From assembly GCA_963780135.1 (NCBI GenBank), contig CAWAAR010000003.1:2666001-2730000 (forward strand): 64,000 nt of DNA. Reading direction: 5' to 3'. The position numbers and the translations under genes were made by a program. The DNA is from Clostridium_AM sp963780135. GTDB taxonomy: Bacteria > Bacillota > Clostridia > Clostridiales > Clostridiaceae. The notes beneath the pieces are model-generated. The model worked only from the letters and a program-made list of their open reading frames with translations. It had not been told where the DNA came from and made no database searches. Below are positions 51,757-60,802 of this stretch, piece after piece; position 1 is the first letter of the stretch; each line of letters starts with the position of its first letter.

Positions 51757-54420
51757 ATGAAAAAAATAGTAATAGGAATATTAGCACATGTAGATGCAGG
51801 AAAAACAACATTATCAGAAAGTATGCTCTATTTAAGTGGAAAAATTCGAAAGCTAGGAAGAGTAGACAATAAAGATGCTTATCTAGATACCTATAAGCTG
51901 GAGAAAGAAAGAGGAATAACCATATTTTCAAAGCAAGCCATATTTCAGGTGGATGAAGCACAAATTACTTTGATTGACACTCCAGGGCATGTAGACTTTT
52001 CAGCAGAGATGGAAAGAACACTTCAAGTATTAGATTATGCAATATTAGTCATAAATGCTGCTGATGGAATACAGGGGCATACCCAAACCTTATGGCGTTT
52101 ACTGTCTATATATAAAATTCCAGTGTTTATATTCATTAATAAAATGGATCAAGTAGGCACTGATAAGGAAAAGCTTATGAAAGAGCTAAAAGATAGATTA
52201 AATGATGGGTGTATAGAGTTTCAAGAAAATGATATGGAGATTTTTTATGATCAAGTTGCAATGTGTGACGAAAAGGTTATGGAAAATTTTATAGAAACAG
52301 GTGAAATTAAAATCGCTCTTATTTCTGAACTAATAAAGAGTCGTAAGGTTTTTCCATGTTATTTTGGGTCTGCACTTAAATTAGAAGGTGTAGAAGAATT
52401 TATTAATGGAATAGTAAAGTATTCTGAAAGACCTTTCTATTCAGAGGAGTTTGGTGCAAAAGTATTTAAAATTTCTAGAGATGATCAGGGGAACCGTCTA
52501 ACTTTTATAAAGATAACTGGAGGAAGCTTAAAGGTTAAGACAGCTTTAACCAATAAACCTACAGACATAGAAAACAGTACATATAATATTTGGGAAGAGA
52601 AAATAAATCAAATTCGGATTTACTCAGGTCAGAAATTTGAACTTTTAAGTGAAGCAGAGGCTGGATCAATATGTGTGGTTACTGGACTTACAAAAACCTA
52701 TCCAGGTGAAGGGCTTGGCGCCGAAAGTGCATCTTCTAAACCACTGCTTGAGCCGGTATTGTCATACCAGGTTATATTAAAAGAGGACTGTGATCCAAGA
52801 ATCTTGCTTCCAAAGCTGCGTGAAATAGAGGAGGAGGAACCTGAACTTCATATTATTTGGGAGGAGAATTTGCAAGAAATTCAGGTTCAAATAATGGGAG
52901 AAGTACAAATTGAAATTTTACAAAGCATTATAAAAGACCGTTTTGATATTGATGTAACCTTCGATTTTGGAACTATACTTTATAAAGAAACAATTTTGAA
53001 TACTGTAGAAGGTGTTGGTCATTTTGAGCCTCTAAGACATTATGCTGAGGTACATCTATTGATGGAGCCTGGGGAACTTGGCAGTGGGTTACAGTTTTTT
53101 ATAAACTGTAGTGAGGATTGTTTGGAAAAAAACTGGCAGAGATTGATACTGACTCATTTAGAAGAAAAGGCTCATAAAGGTGTTTTAACTGGCTCAATGA
53201 TAACAGATATGAAAATAACATTAGTTGCAGGAAGGGCCCATAAAAAGCATACTGAGGGTGGTGATTTTAGAGAAGCCACTTATCGTGCAGTGAGACAGGG
53301 GCTTATGCAGGCAAATTCTATATTGCTAGAACCATATTATGAATTTCAATTAGAACTGCCGGAAAAAATGGTGGGAAGAGCCATGACGGATATTGAAAGA
53401 ATGCATGGGACCTGCGAAATAACTGGGGTAAATGGAGATATAGCAGCAGTTGTAGGAAGCGCTCCTGTGGTTACCATGAGAAACTATCAAAGAGATGTGA
53501 TTAGCTATACAAAAGGCAAGGGAAGATTATTTTGCAGTTTAAAAGGATATGCACCTTGCCATAATTCAGATGAGATTATAAAAAGCGTTGGATATGATTC
53601 AGAAAGAGATACATCAAATCCTACAGGTTCAGTTTTTTGTGCTAATGGTACTGGTTTCTTAGTGAATTGGGATGAGGTTAAAAATTATATGCATTTAGAA
53701 AGCTATTTGCAGAAAGAAAAAAGCACTAGTTCACAAATAACAAAAAAATCATCTCAAGCACAGGGAAAATCTATAGGCTTAGATGAAATTGACGAGATTA
53801 TAAGTAAAACTTTTTATGCAAATCAAGGTAAAAAATCTATTTGGAAAAAAAGAAGAACTGCCCTGGAGAGCCATTATAAAACTGATACTTATAGCAGTGT
53901 AAATAATATAGCAAAGGAAAACTACCTATTGGTGGATGGTTATAATATTGTTTTTGCTTGGGAGGGTCTAAGGGAAATTGCAAAGGATAATATTGATGCA
54001 GCCAGGACAAAATTACTAGATATTTTATGTAATTATCAAGGTATTAAAGAAAATAAAATTATCGTAGTTTTTGATGCTTACCGTGTTCAGGGGCACCAGG
54101 TGGAAATATGTGATTATAATAACATTCATGTTGTTTATACAAAAGAAGCGGAAACTGCAGATCAATATATTGAAAAATTTGTTCATCAGAACCACGGGAA
54201 TTACAGTATAACAGTTGCCACTTCAGATAACTTAGAACAGATAATCATTAGAGGAAACGGAGCAGCGATATTATCTGCTATGGAGTTAATGGGCGAAGTA
54301 GAATGGGCTAATAAAAAAATGATGGAAGAATATAGTGAAAAATATAGGATGAAACGTAATGTTTTATCCGATACGTTATCGGAAGAAGACAAAGAACAAT
54401 TTAATAAATTTTTAAAATAG
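51757..54420 (+). CDS. TetM-like ribosomal-protection GTPase fused to YacP/Rae1-type NYN nuclease
   Basis: The 887-residue protein combines two ribosome-related modules. Residues 1-about 655 match the TetM/TetO/EF-G-like translation GTPases: P-loop AHVDAGKTT (10-18), DTPGHVD with the catalytic His78, and NKMD (128-131), then beta-barrel and domains III-V. A Ser/Lys/Gln-rich linker (about 655-720) joins a C-terminal NYN domain of the YacP/Rae1 family: LLVDGYNIVFAW (Asp727), VVFDAYRV (Asp773), YTKEAETADQYIE (Glu799, Asp802) and VATSDNLEQ (Asp824). Rae1 of Bacillus subtilis cleaves mRNA in the ribosomal A site, so the fusion suggests ribosome-targeted RNA cleavage; this is inferred. A decayed MATE pump lies upstream and a MerR gene downstream. 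AAAGGAATTG lies before the ATG. Confidence 0.92.
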   Translation: MKKIVIGILAHVDAGKTTLSESMLYLSGKIRKLGRVDNKDAYLDTYKLEKERGITIFSKQAIFQVDEAQITLIDTPGHVDFSAEMERTLQVLDYAILVINAADGIQGHTQTLWRLLSIYKIPVFIFINKMDQVGTDKEKLMKELKDRLNDGCIEFQENDMEIFYDQVAMCDEKVMENFIETGEIKIALISELIKSRKVFPCYFGSALKLEGVEEFINGIVKYSERPFYSEEFGAKVFKISRDDQGNRLTFIKITGGSLKVKTALTNKPTDIENSTYNIWEEKINQIRIYSGQKFELLSEAEAGSICVVTGLTKTYPGEGLGAESASSKPLLEPVLSYQVILKEDCDPRILLPKLREIEEEEPELHIIWEENLQEIQVQIMGEVQIEILQSIIKDRFDIDVTFDFGTILYKETILNTVEGVGHFEPLRHYAEVHLLMEPGELGSGLQFFINCSEDCLEKNWQRLILTHLEEKAHKGVLTGSMITDMKITLVAGRAHKKHTEGGDFREATYRAVRQGLMQANSILLEPYYEFQLELPEKMVGRAMTDIERMHGTCEITGVNGDIAAVVGSAPVVTMRNYQRDVISYTKGKGRLFCSLKGYAPCHNSDEIIKSVGYDSERDTSNPTGSVFCANGTGFLVNWDEVKNYMHLESYLQKEKSTSSQITKKSSQAQGKSIGLDEIDEIISKTFYANQGKKSIWKKRRTALESHYKTDTYSSVNNIAKENYLLVDGYNIVFAWEGLREIAKDNIDAARTKLLDILCNYQGIKENKIIVVFDAYRVQGHQVEICDYNNIHVVYTKEAETADQYIEKFVHQNHGNYSITVATSDNLEQIIIRGNGAAILSAMELMGEVEWANKKMMEEYSEKYRMKRNVLSDTLSEEDKEQFNKFLK

Positions 54421-54481
54421 TGGAATGGCAAATGAAAAGTACAGTATTATAAGTAAGAATGATAAATTAATATATTTTTAA

Positions 54482-54512
54482 TTGACTTTCGTCTGAGACG
54501 AAGGTTTAGAAT
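54482..54512 (+). promoter_or_regulatory. MerR-type promoter with operator dyad
   Basis: TTGACT (54482-54487) and TAGAAT (54507-54512) are separated by 19 bp, the long spacing that MerR proteins correct. The spacer contains the perfect dyad TTCGTCTgAGACGAA (54488-54502). The promoter precedes the merR-like gene, consistent with autoregulation. Confidence 0.78.
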
Positions 54513-54544
54513 GATAGTATAATAATAACACGAGGAGATTAGAT

Positions 54545-54889
54545 ATGAGAGAAGAGTATACTATTAGTCAAATAGCTGAAATGTTTAATATTACTACTAA
54601 TAAGATTAGATTTTATGAGAAAAAAGGATTGTTAATGCCTATAAGACAAAATGATAATAAATATAGAAAATTTAATGAAGAAGATATTGTTAGATTACAA
54701 TCTATATTACTTTATAGGTCAATTGGGCTTAGTATTGATGCTATAAAAAATATATTAAAAAATAATGAAAAAGAAAATTATTTAACTCATTTTAATAATC
54801 AATGGAAATTAGTTAATGATGAAATTCATAGACTTTTGGATTTATCATATCAGGAATTTTGCTTAATTCTATTTTACAGCGGGTGTTAG
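54545..54889 (+). CDS. MerR-family regulator, C-terminally truncated
   Basis: The 114-residue protein has an intact MerR DNA-binding domain (YTISQIAEMFNITTNKIRFYE, residues 6-26, and LSIDAIKNIL) and a short dimerisation helix (NNQWKLVNDEIHRLLDL). It then ends abruptly with an unrelated tail FCLILFYSGC, where other members continue with an effector-binding domain. In an adjacent frame the sequence continues as ILLNSILQRVLEKSGQQFKL, so a deletion appears to have fused this gene to the end of another. AGGAGATTAGAT gives a ribosome binding site. Confidence 0.8.
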   Translation: MREEYTISQIAEMFNITTNKIRFYEKKGLLMPIRQNDNKYRKFNEEDIVRLQSILLYRSIGLSIDAIKNILKNNEKENYLTHFNNQWKLVNDEIHRLLDLSYQEFCLILFYSGC

Positions 54890-55056
54890 AAAAATCAGGG
54901 CAGCAATTTAAATTATAAGAGTTTATTTACTTAAAACAATAGGATATAATTAAAAAGTATGGATAAAAACCATTTAAGAAGCCATGTAAATAAGAATGAT
55001 TTTTTAAGAAATCAAGAAAGTAATAACATTATATGAATAAAGGAGTTTTTAAATAT

Positions 55057-55998
55057 ATGAATTTTTATTTCGCACCTATGGAAGGTTTGACTGGGTACAT
55101 TTATAGAAATGCCCATAAGGCCTTTTTCAATAACGTAGATAAATACTTTTCACCTTTTATTGTTGCAAATCAAAGTGATAGGTTTAAAACAAAGGAATTG
55201 AGGGATGTTTTACCTGAAAACAATGAAGGTATAGTGTTGATTCCACAATTACTAACAAATAATGCAAAAGATTTTATACATACTGCAAAGAAAATAAAGC
55301 AAATGGGGTATAATGAGGTCAATTTAAATTTGGGATGTCCTTCTGGAACTGTAGTTTCAAAAAATAGAGGATCTGGATTTCTTTCAAAACCAGAAGAACT
55401 TGACCTGTTTTTAGAGGAAATTTTTTCTGAGGCAGTAACAAAAATTTCAGTAAAAACAAGAATAGGAAAAGACCAGCCAGAAGAATTTTATCATTTAATC
55501 GAAATATTTAACAAATATCCTATGGAAGAGCTTATCATTCATCCTAGGACTCAAAAAGATTATTATAAAAATACGCCTAACCTGAAGGTTTTTAAGGAAG
55601 CCTTAAGCTTAAGTAAGAATCCAGTTTGCTATAATGGTGATATTTTTAAAGTAGAGGATTACAAAGAGTTTACAGAGGATTTTTCTGGTGTACAAACTGT
55701 AATGCTTGGCAGGGGATTGTTAGCTAATCCAGGACTGATTAGCCATATTACAAATAATACTAAACTGGAAAAAAAGTTACTGAAAGATTTTCATGATAAA
55801 GTTTATGAGGATTATAAAAAAATACTTTCTGGAGATAAGAATGTGTTGTTTAGGATGAAAGAATTGTGGTTTTATATGATTCAGATATTTTCTGATAATG
55901 CAAAATATGCAAAAAGAATTAGAAAATCAGAAAGATTATATGATTACGATGCAGCAGTTTTTGGCTTATTTGCAGAGCAGGATATTTTAGAAGATTAA
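55057..55998 (+). CDS. dus: tRNA-dihydrouridine synthase
   Basis: This 313-residue flavoenzyme reduces uridine in tRNA. The family start APMEGLTGYIYRNAH, the catalytic loop NLNLGCPSGTVVSKNRGSG with Cys at about residue 93, the FMN-binding part VKTRIGKD, LIIHPRTQKDYY and YNGDI, and GRGLLANPGL are all visible. I chose ATG 55057 because AAAGGAG precedes it by 11 nt; an upstream ATG at 55033 has no site. It is probably monocistronic. Confidence 0.9.
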   Translation: MNFYFAPMEGLTGYIYRNAHKAFFNNVDKYFSPFIVANQSDRFKTKELRDVLPENNEGIVLIPQLLTNNAKDFIHTAKKIKQMGYNEVNLNLGCPSGTVVSKNRGSGFLSKPEELDLFLEEIFSEAVTKISVKTRIGKDQPEEFYHLIEIFNKYPMEELIIHPRTQKDYYKNTPNLKVFKEALSLSKNPVCYNGDIFKVEDYKEFTEDFSGVQTVMLGRGLLANPGLISHITNNTKLEKKLLKDFHDKVYEDYKKILSGDKNVLFRMKELWFYMIQIFSDNAKYAKRIRKSERLYDYDAAVFGLFAEQDILED

Positions 55999-56203
55999 GA
56001 AAGTCAAAAACCATAGAATCAATTCTAGTTAAACGCAGATAGGTCAACCATTTTTATTAGGTGTTGTATTATTTTCTAATATAGTATAATTAACAATAGT
56101 TCATAATTGTAAAAAATTGCATAGCATTTTCCATTAAAGAATAGTTTCGTATAATATACAAAAACTATTCTTTAATAGACAAAGGGAAGGAGAGATTTTT
56201 ATC

Positions 56204-56821
56204 ATGACAGAAAAGGAAAGAATGTTGGCAGGAATGCTTTATAAGGTACAAGGAGAAGAATTAGAAAGAGATATTAAAAAATCAAGGCGGCTGACAAGAC
56301 TATTTAATAATAGCACAGAAGAACAACTAGAATACCGTGGTCAACTTCTTAAAGAATTGTTTGAATCAACAGGTGAAAACTTATATATTGAAACACCATT
56401 TCGATGCGATTATGGGTGCAATATTGAAGTAGGTGAAAATTTTTATGCTAATTATGATTGTATTATAGTTGATGTGTGCAAGGTTAAAATTGGAAATAAT
56501 GTATTATTTGGACCAAGAGTAAACGTGTTTACAGCTGGACATCCAATTGATGCAGAAGTTCGTAATACACACTTAGAATTTGGAAAGCCTGTAACTATTG
56601 GAAATAACGTATGGGTTGGTGGAAACACAGTCATAAACCCAGGAGTAACTATTGGGAACAATGCTGTAATTGGTTCGGGTTCTGTAGTTACTAAAGACAT
56701 ACCTGATGGAGTAATTGCAGTTGGAAATCCATGTAGAGTACTAAGAAAAATCACTAATTTAGATAAAGAATATTGGGAAAAAGAAAAATCAGAGTATTTT
56801 TTACATATTAATAATAAATAA
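56204..56821 (+). CDS. maa: Maltose/galactoside O-acetyltransferase
   Basis: The 205-residue enzyme transfers acetyl from acetyl-CoA to sugars. It belongs to the LacA/Maa left-handed beta-helix family, with the N-terminal cap (MTEKERMLAGMLYKVQ), hexapeptide repeats in residues 60-180 (such as VTIGNNVWVGGNTVINPG and VTIGNNAVIGSGSVV), and the catalytic His in FTAGHPID near residue 117. AAGGGAAGGAGAG precedes the ATG. Single gene; the sugar acceptor is not shown. Confidence 0.9.
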   Translation: MTEKERMLAGMLYKVQGEELERDIKKSRRLTRLFNNSTEEQLEYRGQLLKELFESTGENLYIETPFRCDYGCNIEVGENFYANYDCIIVDVCKVKIGNNVLFGPRVNVFTAGHPIDAEVRNTHLEFGKPVTIGNNVWVGGNTVINPGVTIGNNAVIGSGSVVTKDIPDGVIAVGNPCRVLRKITNLDKEYWEKEKSEYFLHINNK

Positions 56822-56868
56822 TCTATAGAATGTTTCAAAAAATTTGTTTAGAAAACATTTTGGTTAAT

Positions 56869-57348
56869 TTAATATTTAGCAGCTAAATTATCATCAGATA
56901 TTTGTAATTGATTTTCTAATGGTGCAGATACAACTGGTAGAACTTGCTCTATAATATTAACCTGATCCTGCTCTATAATACAATTAGCAACAAGTTCATT
57001 AGCTAGTTCAGGTTTATTAGTAATGTAAGTTTGACGTTCTATTTCATTCGTGTTTTTATCTTTATCCATTTCATTATATTTTTGCTGTATATAATTAATT
57101 ATATTAGCTTTTAAATTTTTAGTTATAGTTTCTGTATTGACTAAATTGTCAAGTTTATCATCAAGTTGTTGAAAAGGTGTTAGTCCTTGTCTTTCATCAG
57201 ATTCTTCAAGTTTTTGTGTTATTGTTGAATTTGATAAAGTTGCAGCTTTTGCTGTAGATTGAGTAAAAGGTAAAGCACCTATAGATACCATCATACATCC
57301 TCCTAATATTCCTATTATTACTTTGTTTTTAAAATTTTTTATATTCAT
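56869..57348 (-). CDS. Secreted helical protein, unknown function
   Basis: The 159-residue protein has a signal peptide (MNIKNFKNKVIIGILGG then cleavage near STAKA) and a mature region rich in charged helices, for example LVNTETITKNLKANIINYI and NEIERQTYITNKPELANEL. No known domain recognised and no Cys in the mature part. It has AATGGAGGAT as ribosome binding site. It converges with the acetyltransferase gene. Confidence 0.7.
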   Translation of the reverse strand: MNIKNFKNKVIIGILGGCMMVSIGALPFTQSTAKAATLSNSTITQKLEESDERQGLTPFQQLDDKLDNLVNTETITKNLKANIINYIQQKYNEMDKDKNTNEIERQTYITNKPELANELVANCIIEQDQVNIIEQVLPVVSAPLENQLQISDDNLAAKY

Positions 57349-57544
57349 ATTTTAATATCCTCCATTAGTTTATCTCGCTTTATTTGTTTATTATAAAACT
57401 CGTATATTACAATATTGTTACAATATTTTCACAGGTATTTATAAATTTGCAATTGTTCGAATAGTAGGTAGAAAGAACTCCGGGTAATGCAGTAGTAGTA
57501 TTTGAGTACAAATCATTAATTTATAGAAAACTTAATGAAAAATT

Positions 57545-57575
57545 AAAAACCCCTAATATATTAGGAGTTTTTTTC
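57545..57575 (-). terminator. Terminator after the lipoprotein gene
   Basis: AAAAACCCCTAATA / TATTAGGAGTTTTT forms a compact hairpin downstream of the leftward gene's stop, with A-rich sequence following on that strand's T side. Confidence 0.75.
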
Positions 57576-58196
57576 TCTAGGAATATTTTTTAATTTTATT
57601 GATTTTATAACTTTTGTATTTTTATCAAAATAAATACGGAGTTCTTGACCATATCTGCCTATGTCGCTAATATAATAAGTGATCCAGCTCGCTTGTTCCA
57701 TATAATCTACTTTTGGCTTTCCATATGTACCAAGAACATCTTTATAAGTTGATGATAATGTAATGCCTTTAGGTAGCACTACAGTATTTTTATATGAATC
57801 ACCTTTTTTTTCTACATCAATGGCACCTAACATAGCATCATCAAATTTAACTTCAGAGCCACTTGTATTAAAAAGAGTTATATCAATACGAGTATCTTCA
57901 CCTTTTTTTCCATCATCCATGTGAATATTTTCTACATAATAACCATTTTTTAAAGGTTGTCCTTTATCTGCATAGTCATTAAATTTCCAGCCGTTATCTA
58001 CTAAACTTTTAGCCTTAACTGGTAGAGTATATTTTACTCCATTTAAAGTAATGTCTCCGCTCAATGGTTCGGTACTCATGTTGGAAGTGTATGTTTTAAT
58101 ATCTTCTGCTGTAAGTTTTTTAACTTTGCTTGAAGTACCACAAGCAGTTAGAGTAAACAAACATAAGGTTATAAAAAATGTAGCTAGTTTTTTCAT
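57561..58196 (-). CDS. Lipoprotein of unknown function
   Basis: The protein of about 211 residues has a lipoprotein signal ending LTACGTSS and a mature part with beta-rich patterns such as MSTEPLSGDITLNGVKYTLP and NGYYVENIHMDDGKKGEDTR. The pattern resembles small DUF-type bacterial lipoproteins, but none can be named. The ATG at 58196 has AAAGGATAAAC upstream and gives the best signal peptide; an in-frame start at 58268 would be 24 residues longer and would bury the signal. Upstream and downstream genes are a sigma/anti-sigma pair and a secreted protein. Confidence 0.75.
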   Translation of the reverse strand: MKKLATFFITLCLFTLTACGTSSKVKKLTAEDIKTYTSNMSTEPLSGDITLNGVKYTLPVKAKSLVDNGWKFNDYADKGQPLKNGYYVENIHMDDGKKGEDTRIDITLFNTSGSEVKFDDAMLGAIDVEKKGDSYKNTVVLPKGITLSSTYKDVLGTYGKPKVDYMEQASWITYYISDIGRYGQELRIYFDKNTKVIKSIKLKNIPREKNS

Positions 58197-58286
58197 AAAG
58201 TTTATCCTTTCGTTTTTCATAATTTTAAATTTGTCTTTAGTAGTAAAACACGAAGTAAATAATACCATATATTTGTTGTAATTAAA

Positions 58287-58320
58287 AGACTCTTTGGATT
58301 ATTTGGCCAAAGAGTTTTTA
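58287..58320 (-). terminator. Terminator after the anti-sigma gene
   Basis: CTCTTTGG (58290-58297) and CCAAAGAG (58307-58314) pair with flanking A and T runs on both sides, downstream of the leftward anti-sigma operon. Confidence 0.7.
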
Positions 58321-58493
58321 ATCATCCATATAACATGATGCCAAAGGTGGTACTTTAAGTAGTATAAGTGTGATATTGACGGATTTTGAATCCATTGAAT
58401 TTATTTGTTTAATTCCTAGTTTTACTAAATCCTATATTAGGTGTAAAAGTAAGATTTCCATCTATAAAATTAAAAATTACTGACATTTGTTGC

Positions 58494-59774
58494 TTAATTT
58501 GAAATTATATCTACAGTTTTATTATAATTTGTTCTGTAAATCATACGCTGGATATTTAGTTCTAAGTCAGTACCTGTTCCAGTAAATTCCAAAGTTCTAG
58601 TATAAGGATTTTTAGTGTTTTTTTCTTTAATAGTTTTATTAAGGAGAATAGTTTTACCATCTATCATCATATTTACTTTTGTTAAAACTACATCTGGATC
58701 TGTAGAAATTGTAATATAAGTTTTTCCAGCAGCTTCATAAATTTTCTCTATTTTGATATTTCTATTTTCCACATTAATACTTTCGTTTTGAAATTCTTTT
58801 TTTAGTTTAAAACTTTTATTTATAATGTGCTCAGAAGTTAGGCCTGAAAATTGAATTTGAAGTTTTTTAAAATTATCGGGTAAAGTCTTAAAATTATATT
58901 TAAAAGTAACCCCATCAATGTTTGAACTTAGTTCTGATTCCTGATTTTCAATAACTTTTCCATCAGCAATGAGTTTTATATCTAAATTGGTAGGTGAAAA
59001 GGTGATACCATCAATTTTCTTCATAGCTAGTTCTAGTATATTATCTATTCTTCCTTTAACTACTGTAGTAGTAGGGGAAGCAGAAATATATTGTAATCGG
59101 AGATTAGTGTCAGTTGTTTTTATATTTTTATTTAAAAATTTTTTTATACTGTGCCCCATAGCCTTATTTTTGTCTAATGTAAATGAAATTTTTCCTAGTT
59201 CAGTAGTTCCTTTAGAAATTATATTTAATGTTAGATTCTTGTCAAATATTGAAGGAGGAATAAAATTTGCAGTAGCCTTTATTTCTGTTTCGGTGTCATT
59301 GATAGTTCCATTAGAATTAGTAAATAGATGGCTTCCAAATTTCCCACTTAGTTTTAGTGCTACGTTTGAATTTTCAATGTTTCCTTTAGAATTTTTTATT
59401 GTGTAAAAGGCTAAGAGTTTATTATCATCCACCATTATACCATCTAAGGTGAAAATTAAACCATTTTTAAAAGTAAAGCTTCTATTTACAGTCTGTCCCT
59501 TTCCTAATTCATTAAGCTTTTTTAAATTTACATCCATTAATTTATCATAGCCTGTAAGTTTTTCAGAATAATAAGCTAAAGTACTAAAGTTATATCCTGC
59601 TAATATTAAACAAATAAAAATAGCAGCAGCCTTTACTCTTAAAATTTTAGTGTGTGTGGTTTTTACAATTTTATCTTTAAGTGCAGTTCTTAATTTATCT
59701 TCTAAAGATTCCGGAACTTCTAACTTATCGAAGTTTAATTTATTTTCTTTTAATAAATTTTCCACATTATTCAC
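58494..59774 (-). CDS. DUF4179-type anti-sigma factor with membrane helix
   Basis: The 426-residue protein has a short N-terminal cytoplasmic region (residues 1-47, PESLEDKLRTALKDKI), one membrane helix (about 48-66), and a large external part of beta-rich repeats (for example NRSFTFKNGLIFTLDGIMVDDN). The layout matches DUF4179/DUF5643-type anti-sigma factors that hold an ECF sigma factor at the membrane. The GTG start at 59774 overlaps the sigma stop by one base with GGAGGTGAT upstream, so both are translated together. Confidence 0.82.
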   Translation of the reverse strand: MNNVENLLKENKLNFDKLEVPESLEDKLRTALKDKIVKTTHTKILRVKAAAIFICLILAGYNFSTLAYYSEKLTGYDKLMDVNLKKLNELGKGQTVNRSFTFKNGLIFTLDGIMVDDNKLLAFYTIKNSKGNIENSNVALKLSGKFGSHLFTNSNGTINDTETEIKATANFIPPSIFDKNLTLNIISKGTTELGKISFTLDKNKAMGHSIKKFLNKNIKTTDTNLRLQYISASPTTTVVKGRIDNILELAMKKIDGITFSPTNLDIKLIADGKVIENQESELSSNIDGVTFKYNFKTLPDNFKKLQIQFSGLTSEHIINKSFKLKKEFQNESINVENRNIKIEKIYEAAGKTYITISTDPDVVLTKVNMMIDGKTILLNKTIKEKNTKNPYTRTLEFTGTGTDLELNIQRMIYRTNYNKTVDIISN

Positions 59775-60289
59775 TATTCATCACCTCCAAGACTTTCTTT
59801 GAGTTTTTTTAAACCATTAAATATACGAGATTTTACTGTTCCAACTGGTATATTGATTATTTTTGCTATAGTTTTGTTGTCCAAATCTAAAAAGTAATGG
59901 AGTTTTAGTACTTCTTGATATTTTTCTTTTAAATTTGATAGATGTTTTTTAAGTACAATTTCTTCATCCTTTTCATCAAAATTTTCTTTAGAAAATTCTT
60001 CTTTAACATAATCTAGAGAAACTATTTTTTTATTTTCTTTTAAAAGTTTTTTGCAGCAATTTACTAGAATTGTTTTACTCCAACTGTAAAAAGACTCAAT
60101 ATTTTTTAACTTGTGTATATTTTCGTATAAGATTACAATAGTGTCTTGCATAGCATCTAAAGCATCATTTTCATTTTTCATGTATAAATAAGCTAATTTA
60201 TAAAAATCTTTTTTCTGTTCCATTATGAGTTGCACTAAGGCTTCTTTATCACCTTGCTTTGCTTTTTTAACCAATATCTCTATATTCAT
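59774..60289 (-). CDS. ECF-type RNA polymerase sigma factor
   Basis: This 171-residue protein has the region 2 motif YLYMKNENDALDAMQDTIVI and region 4 helix-turn-helix KLHYFLDLDNKTIAKIINIPVGTVKSRIFNGLKKL, typical of ECF (SigV/SigW-type) sigma factors. ATG 60289 follows TCGAGGTG. The downstream coupled gene encodes its membrane anti-sigma factor, so activity is likely set by release from that protein in response to envelope stress. Targets cannot be deduced from the window. Confidence 0.9.
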   Translation of the reverse strand: MNIEILVKKAKQGDKEALVQLIMEQKKDFYKLAYLYMKNENDALDAMQDTIVILYENIHKLKNIESFYSWSKTILVNCCKKLLKENKKIVSLDYVKEEFSKENFDEKDEEIVLKKHLSNLKEKYQEVLKLHYFLDLDNKTIAKIINIPVGTVKSRIFNGLKKLKESLGGDE

Positions 60290-60575
60290 TTAGCACCTCG
60301 ATTCTATATATAAGAGTATTAAGGTATGGGAAAAGTTCATTTTTAAAAAATATTTTTGCTAATAAAAAATTTAACTTATAAACTGTGTTTACATATTTAA
60401 GAATATTATATTTTATGTAAGGCTAATTATAAAGAAAATATGATCGTTATTAGATGTATAAAAACATATATAAAAAAAGCTTAGTAAGCTTAAGCTACTC
60501 TTTAAATACAAAAGCAAGCAGTAATTACTACAGAAGCATATAAGGATATGTTTGTAATTAAATTTAAATAATGTA
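60290..60575. other. Intergenic region between sigma gene and htpG leader
   Basis: AT-rich sequence with a short palindrome AAGCTTAGTAAGCTT near 60477-60491. It should contain the leftward sigma gene's promoter; an ECF-like motif could not be fixed. Confidence 0.35.
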
Positions 60576-60634
60576 TTGACAAAAAAAATATAATTGTTAA
60601 AATATAGTTAGCACTCGACAACAAGGAGTGCTAA
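60576..60634 (+). promoter_or_regulatory. Promoter and CIRCE operator of the htpG transcript
   Basis: TTGACA (60576-60581) and TAAAAT (60598-60603) make a 16-bp-spaced promoter. Directly after it lies a perfect CIRCE element TTAGCACTC-N9-GAGTGCTAA (60608-60634), the HrcA binding site. Heat should therefore induce this transcript. The AAGGAG in the CIRCE spacer and right arm also serves as ribosome binding site for the small ORF at 60640. Confidence 0.9.
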
Positions 60635-60639
60635 CAAAA

Positions 60640-60793
60640 ATGATTTTAAAAGATATTTTAGGAAGTTTGAAACAAACAATAATGAATAGAGATTTAAAAA
60701 AATCTGGAATTTACAGTAGGTATTCTTAATAAATTTGGATTGTTATTTTTCAAAACCCATAATGTATTAAGAGTAGAAAAGTGGCTTGATTAA
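60640..60793 (+). pseudogene. Broken small heat-regulated ORF between CIRCE and htpG
   Basis: The frame begins ATG 60640, with AAGGAG 11 nt upstream inside the CIRCE element, and encodes MILKDILGSLKQTIMNRDLK before stopping at 60729. If the run of seven A at 60696-60702 had six, the frame would continue as NLEFTVGILNKFGLLFFKTH and end EKWLD at 60793, giving a tidy 50-residue protein. I do not recognise a family. Either a sequencing error or a recent mutation. Confidence 0.55.
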
Positions 60794-60802
60794 TTTAAAA
60801 AT

